This document shows positions 6,136 to 9,356 of a DNA stretch of 9,356 nucleotides, piece after piece (positions within the stretch are counted from its first letter, which is position 1; every line of letters starts with the position of its first letter). This DNA is from Candidatus Omnitrophota bacterium (GTDB taxonomy: Bacteria > Omnitrophota > Gorgyraeia > JAHIPI01): contig JAUWWU010000021.1 of assembly GCA_030616695.1 (NCBI GenBank), positions 1-9,356 of the forward strand, given 5' to 3'. The notes under the pieces were generated by a model. It worked only from the letters and a program-made list of their open reading frames with translations, was not told where the DNA came from and ran no database searches. The position numbers and the translations under genes are program-made.

Positions 6136-8274
6136 CTATACCTTAGCTTTGCGCTTTGTGCTTTTCGCCAATAGCTCTTCTACTACCGACAAGACATCCT
6201 CGACTTTTATATCTTTCATGCACCGGTTATTTTTTCTGCAAACGGGTTTATAGCACGGGCTGCACTTGATGCCGCTTTTTAATACCTTGTAAGCCTTTGT
6301 CTTGGGCACATGTCTTTCGGGATCCGTCGGCCCGAAAAGTGCCACAAAGGGGGTGCGCATACTTGCCGCGATATGCAGCGGAGCGCTGTCCGTCGTTATG
6401 TAGACCCTGCAACGTTTTATAAGCGAGGCAAGCTGTAAAATATCTGTCTTCCCAACGGCTATTATAGGCTTACTCTTAGACATACCGGCAATCTCTTTCG
6501 CGGTCTCCGTATCCTCGCTCAATCCCGTAAGTAAAGTCCGTATATTATACCTCGTTGCAAGTTCATCGCATAATTCTGCTATATACGCCGTCTGCCATCT
6601 TTTGGACTGCCATCTACTGCTTGCTCCTATATTAACCCCGACCAATAGCCGCCTGGAATTCGCCCAGTTCTCCCGCAAAAAATTATCGGCCCAGGCCTCA
6701 TCTCCCTTCGACGGCCAAAGCTCCGAGACGCCGTCGTTTTTTTCTATGCCTAAAAGTTTAAGAGTCCTGAGTTGGTGCCCTAAAGGGTCTATAGCCTTCC
6801 CTGTATCCTTGACGCGTTTATTGAGGAAAAAGCTCCATTTTTTATTGTCGTAACCATATCTCAGGGCTGCCGCGCTCAAAAAGGAAAGAAGGTGGCTTTT
6901 TCTGTTATTCTGCAGGTCCACGACTATATCAAAATCTTCTTTCCTCAACTGCGAGGCTATGTTTATAAGCCCTTTAAAACCGGCGTCTCTCGATTTAGGG
7001 CTATATACTATGCGTTCGTTTATATAGGGGCAGCCTCTGAATACATCGCTCGAAGACAGCTCCACCAAAACCTTTATGACCGCGCCGGGAAAGGCTTCTC
7101 TGATGGCTTTCAACGACGGGACAGACAAAATGACATCGCCAAGGGCGCTCATTTTGATAACGAGTATCTTTTTAAGAGACAGGGCCTCCCGGTAGACCTC
7201 GAGCGTCTTTTCGCACATAGACGCAAGCGAGTATTTTTTTTCTACATCCTCCCTGGCTTTTACTGCAATCGATGATGCCGCCTTTTCGTCCTTGATAAGT
7301 CTTGAAACCGCATTTGCTATTGAGCGCGGGTCTTCGGGAAAACTCAATAAGCCGTTCTCGCCGTCGCGGATTATATCTACGATGCCGCCTATGCGCGAAG
7401 CGACTACGGGGACTCCTGCCGCCTGCGCCTCTATTATAACCCTTCCGAATGCCTCGGGTGTCTTTGTAGGAAGCACCAGGACATCGAGCTCGGATAATAT
7501 ATCCGGTATGTCTTCTCTCGCGCCCATAAACTTAACTATATTGCTTATGCCGAGGCGCCTTGTAAGCATCTCAAGCTCTTCCCTGTATCGCGCTTTCGAA
7601 GGCGGGGCCTCGCCCACTATTAATACTTTAATGGCCGGCGTCGTCCGGGCCACCATTGACACTGCCCTCAGGAAGTCCGTATGTCCCTTGAGAGGCGTTA
7701 TCCTTGAAATCATCCCGATAACAAAATCCCTCTTTTTAGGAGCCCTATCTTTAGCGGTCATGCTGTCCCTGCCGGCGAATTTAAATTCATCAAGATTTAC
7801 TCCGCGCGGTATCAGCCTTATCCTGTCGTACGGGGTTCCAAAATCCTCTATCATATGCCTTGCCATTTCTCTGCTCGCCACGATGACAAACCTGCCCCAG
7901 CTCATAGCCCTGCTGGCTAAATGCGTATTATAATAACCGTGAGCCGTCGTAATAAAAATTTTAGTGGTGATCTTGGCGGCAATAAACCCTATAATCGCAG
8001 GCACGCGGCTTCTTGCATGGACGATATCTATGTTCTCTTTCCTTATTATCTCCGAAAGGCGCTTAACCATCAATAATGCCGTCACGGGGGATTTCCTTCC
8101 GACGGGCAATTGATAGTGCCACGCGCCGATTTCGTCAAGGCGGCGGACAAGCCTGCCGCCCCCTGAGACGACAACGGACTTATGCCCGTTGAGTGTCAGG
8201 TAACGCGCCAAATCGACCGTCCCCCGCTCTACGCCGCCTACATCGAGATAAGGCAGGATCTGTAATACATTCAT
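6136..8274 (-). CDS. Bifunctional GT4-GT9 glycosyltransferase fusion
   Basis: This 712-residue protein joins two complete enzymes. Residues 1-366 are a GT4 glycosyltransferase: LPYLDVGGVERG (7-18), DIVHARSRVPA (83-93), ISRITPLKG (189-197), and the E-x7-E motif EAFGRVIIE (Glu274, Glu282) followed by SRIGGIVDIIRDG. Residues about 368-705 are a GT9 heptosyltransferase-like domain: KKILVIKMSALGDVILSVPS with Asp380 as likely catalytic base, ASSRWQSKRW (551-560, Lys558), TTDSAPLHIA (627-636), FGPTDP (647-652), and a C-x2-C-x4-C-x5-C cluster (671, 674, 679, 685). There is practically no linker at the junction (EVYREALSLKKILV), and no stop or frameshift. The family norm is two separate proteins of about 350-370 residues. 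GAAGG lies 7 nt before the ATG at 8274, 14 nt after the ELM1-like gene. Both halves keep their key residues, so two linked transfer steps are plausible; the sugars are unknown. Confidence 0.93.
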   Translation of the reverse strand: MNVLQILPYLDVGGVERGTVDLARYLTLNGHKSVVVSGGGRLVRRLDEIGAWHYQLPVGRKSPVTALLMVKRLSEIIRKENIDIVHARSRVPAIIGFIAAKITTKIFITTAHGYYNTHLASRAMSWGRFVIVASREMARHMIEDFGTPYDRIRLIPRGVNLDEFKFAGRDSMTAKDRAPKKRDFVIGMISRITPLKGHTDFLRAVSMVARTTPAIKVLIVGEAPPSKARYREELEMLTRRLGISNIVKFMGAREDIPDILSELDVLVLPTKTPEAFGRVIIEAQAAGVPVVASRIGGIVDIIRDGENGLLSFPEDPRSIANAVSRLIKDEKAASSIAVKAREDVEKKYSLASMCEKTLEVYREALSLKKILVIKMSALGDVILSVPSLKAIREAFPGAVIKVLVELSSSDVFRGCPYINERIVYSPKSRDAGFKGLINIASQLRKEDFDIVVDLQNNRKSHLLSFLSAAALRYGYDNKKWSFFLNKRVKDTGKAIDPLGHQLRTLKLLGIEKNDGVSELWPSKGDEAWADNFLRENWANSRRLLVGVNIGASSRWQSKRWQTAYIAELCDELATRYNIRTLLTGLSEDTETAKEIAGMSKSKPIIAVGKTDILQLASLIKRCRVYITTDSAPLHIAASMRTPFVALFGPTDPERHVPKTKAYKVLKSGIKCSPCYKPVCRKNNRCMKDIKVEDVLSVVEELLAKSTKRKAKV
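7185..7190 (-). other. Internal GGGAGG at the GT4/GT9 junction (possible relic ribosome site)
   Basis: On the coding strand, GGGAGG sits just before the first codons of the GT9 half of the fusion gene. It lies 5-10 nt ahead of the codons (Ser-Leu-Lys-Lys) where a stand-alone GT9 protein would normally begin. No ATG, GTG or TTG follows at the right distance; CTG at 7182 is too close. It may be a relic of a former start site, or simply a chance result of Arg-Glu-Ala codons. Confidence 0.25.
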
Positions 8275-8288
8275 GGTTTTACCTTCGC

Positions 8289-9356
8289 TTAAATGATCTG
8301 TTTCATAGCGCTTAAGATCTTCTCGCCATCGTTGAGCCTTTTCGCCGGCCCGCGGGAATCCGCAAGCCTGATAATAGCCTTCTTTAAGTCCGCCGGTTCG
8401 GAAATATGCACAAGGCCTTCGGAGCCCAGCCGCCTCAAAAACATCTCATGTTTATTATCCTTTCCGAGAGGGGGCTTCCTTACAGGCCTGAATACAACCA
8501 CATGCTTACCGGAGCTCGCAGCTTCGGAAAGCATGGAATTCGACTCGCCCGAGACCACCACGATATCAGACGCGGCCAATATGCCGCCCACTGCCCACTC
8601 GGGATTTCGCTCATTCGCGATAATAACAAGTTTGGCGAGGGAGGTCTTCTCAAGTTCTTTTCTGATAAAATCATTTACATCTCCGCTCGTCCTCCTTGAA
8701 GTCGTAGCAAGCAGGTTCATGCCCAGTTCTTCGGCGGCACCGATGATATTTTCCAGAACTTGCTTAATTAAATCGGTATCAAATCGATAATACCTGTTTT
8801 CCCCTCCTATTAAAACGCCTATATTGCGCTTGCCTTCCTCAAGGCCTACCGCCTCTTTGAGAGACCTGAGGTCATTTTTCAGTTTTTCCGGATTTATTAA
8901 ATTTGGCGCCCCTAATGTCGTGAGCGTATTTTTCGCCCCGCGCGGATTATCGTGTTCCGGGATTATTGCCAGGTCAAAACTATTGCTCGAAACCAAGCCC
9001 GGTTTCATAAGCATCACGTTCTTTGCGTTGTTTTCCCTGCTGAATAAAAGATTCACGGCCGATGTCCTGGAGCCGCACGATATCACGATATCGGCGTAAT
9101 TCTCCTCAAGCTCCTTATAACACTCCTCAGCCAAACACAGCTTCAGGCCTGCCATGCGCACAAGCGAATACTTCGCAATGAAATTGCTTAAAACAGCCAT
9201 CGCTATTGCGTGTATTTTTGCCTTATACACCACGTCTATTACCCTGAGTTCGATATCACTATCGCTATAGCCTGCCCCTCTCCTGCATTCTTTTATTTTC
9301 TCAAAAATAGCCAAAGACTGATTAAGGTGGCCTTTTTTCCCGTCGTTTAAAACAAC
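8289..9356 (-). CDS. ELM1/GtrOC1-like putative glycosyltransferase, 5'-partial
   Basis: The frame is open from the stop at 8289-8291 to the window edge, giving 355 sense codons with the true start outside. The visible N-terminus reads VVLNDGKKGHLNQSLAIFEK; the DG-x-x-GH-x-NQ-x-L pattern is characteristic of the ELM1 family (Pfam Mito_fiss_Elm1). A TTG at 9314 should not be taken as the start because it would remove this motif. Further family-like segments, in full-frame numbering, are IGGENRYYRFD (about 182-192), LATTSRRTSGD (about 214-224) and VVSGESNSMLSEAASSGKHV (about 266-285). The last resembles the nucleotide-sugar site of GT-B enzymes. Plant ELM1 takes part in mitochondrial fission, but bacterial members are regarded as putative glycosyltransferases of unknown specificity. 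The position 14 nt ahead of the GT4-GT9 fusion fits a role in glycan assembly. Few residues should be missing, given that the motif normally lies very near the N-terminus. Confidence 0.85.
   Translation of the reverse strand, partial: VVLNDGKKGHLNQSLAIFEKIKECRRGAGYSDSDIELRVIDVVYKAKIHAIAMAVLSNFIAKYSLVRMAGLKLCLAEECYKELEENYADIVISCGSRTSAVNLLFSRENNAKNVMLMKPGLVSSNSFDLAIIPEHDNPRGAKNTLTTLGAPNLINPEKLKNDLRSLKEAVGLEEGKRNIGVLIGGENRYYRFDTDLIKQVLENIIGAAEELGMNLLATTSRRTSGDVNDFIRKELEKTSLAKLVIIANERNPEWAVGGILAASDIVVVSGESNSMLSEAASSGKHVVVFRPVRKPPLGKDNKHEMFLRRLGSEGLVHISEPADLKKAIIRLADSRGPAKRLNDGEKILSAMKQII

Noticed and set aside
7292..7933. 213-residue plus-strand reading frame
   Set aside because: It is antisense to the GT4 half of the fusion gene and has no recognisable domain.
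9312..9314. TTG as the start codon of the ELM1-like gene
   Set aside because: The frame stays open upstream to the window edge and encodes the conserved DG-x-x-GH-x-NQ motif, so the true start must lie beyond 9356.

Overview
All genes in this window lie on the minus strand, so transcription runs from high to low coordinates. They form one tightly packed cluster whose first gene begins beyond base 9356 and whose last gene runs off base 1. The genes suggest a Gram-negative, outer-membrane-bearing bacterium: four heptosyltransferase-type (GT9) domains, two GT4 glycosyltransferase domains and an ELM1-like putative glycosyltransferase look like an LPS core or surface-glycan assembly line. The GT9 style (a four-cysteine cluster near the C-terminus, one variant with FGRKQPGLSPKRWGP in place of FGPTD), the ELM1 neighbour and the ATA-rich codon use remind me of uncultured Omnitrophota. 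That assignment is recall-based inference and is not proven here.

In transcription order: (1) an ELM1-family putative glycosyltransferase, 5'-truncated by the window edge (8289-9356); (2) a 712-residue natural fusion of a GT4 domain and a GT9 domain (6136-8274); (3) a stand-alone GT4 glycosyltransferase (5039-6133); (4-6) three consecutive GT9 heptosyltransferase-like genes (4033-5055, 3047-4024, 1859-2929); (7) a CorA magnesium/cobalt transporter (854-1825); (8) a CNNM/CorC-type DUF21-CBS membrane protein, 3'-truncated by the window edge (3-845). Most junctions are 2-14 nt gaps or a 17-nt overlap, which suggests one operon. The exceptions are a 117-nt gap (2930-3046) and a 33-nt gap (1826-1858). 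Each of these carries a copy of an AT-rich inverted repeat built from ACAAATTACAA-like units. One copy runs into the coding sequence of the adjacent GT9 gene and supplies its C-terminal tail and stop codon.

Functionally, the seven predicted glycosyltransferase domains would add sugars one after another to lipid A/core oligosaccharide, or a similar acceptor, on the cytoplasmic face of the inner membrane. The two divalent-cation proteins at the end are probably co-transcribed but are not obviously part of glycan synthesis. Apart from the edge-truncated genes, everything is intact. There is no RNA gene, CRISPR array, transposase or gene-free stretch over 300 bases. I do not see a clearly new biological system; the most unusual items are the dispersed repeat, its intrusion into a coding sequence, and the GT4-GT9 fusion.
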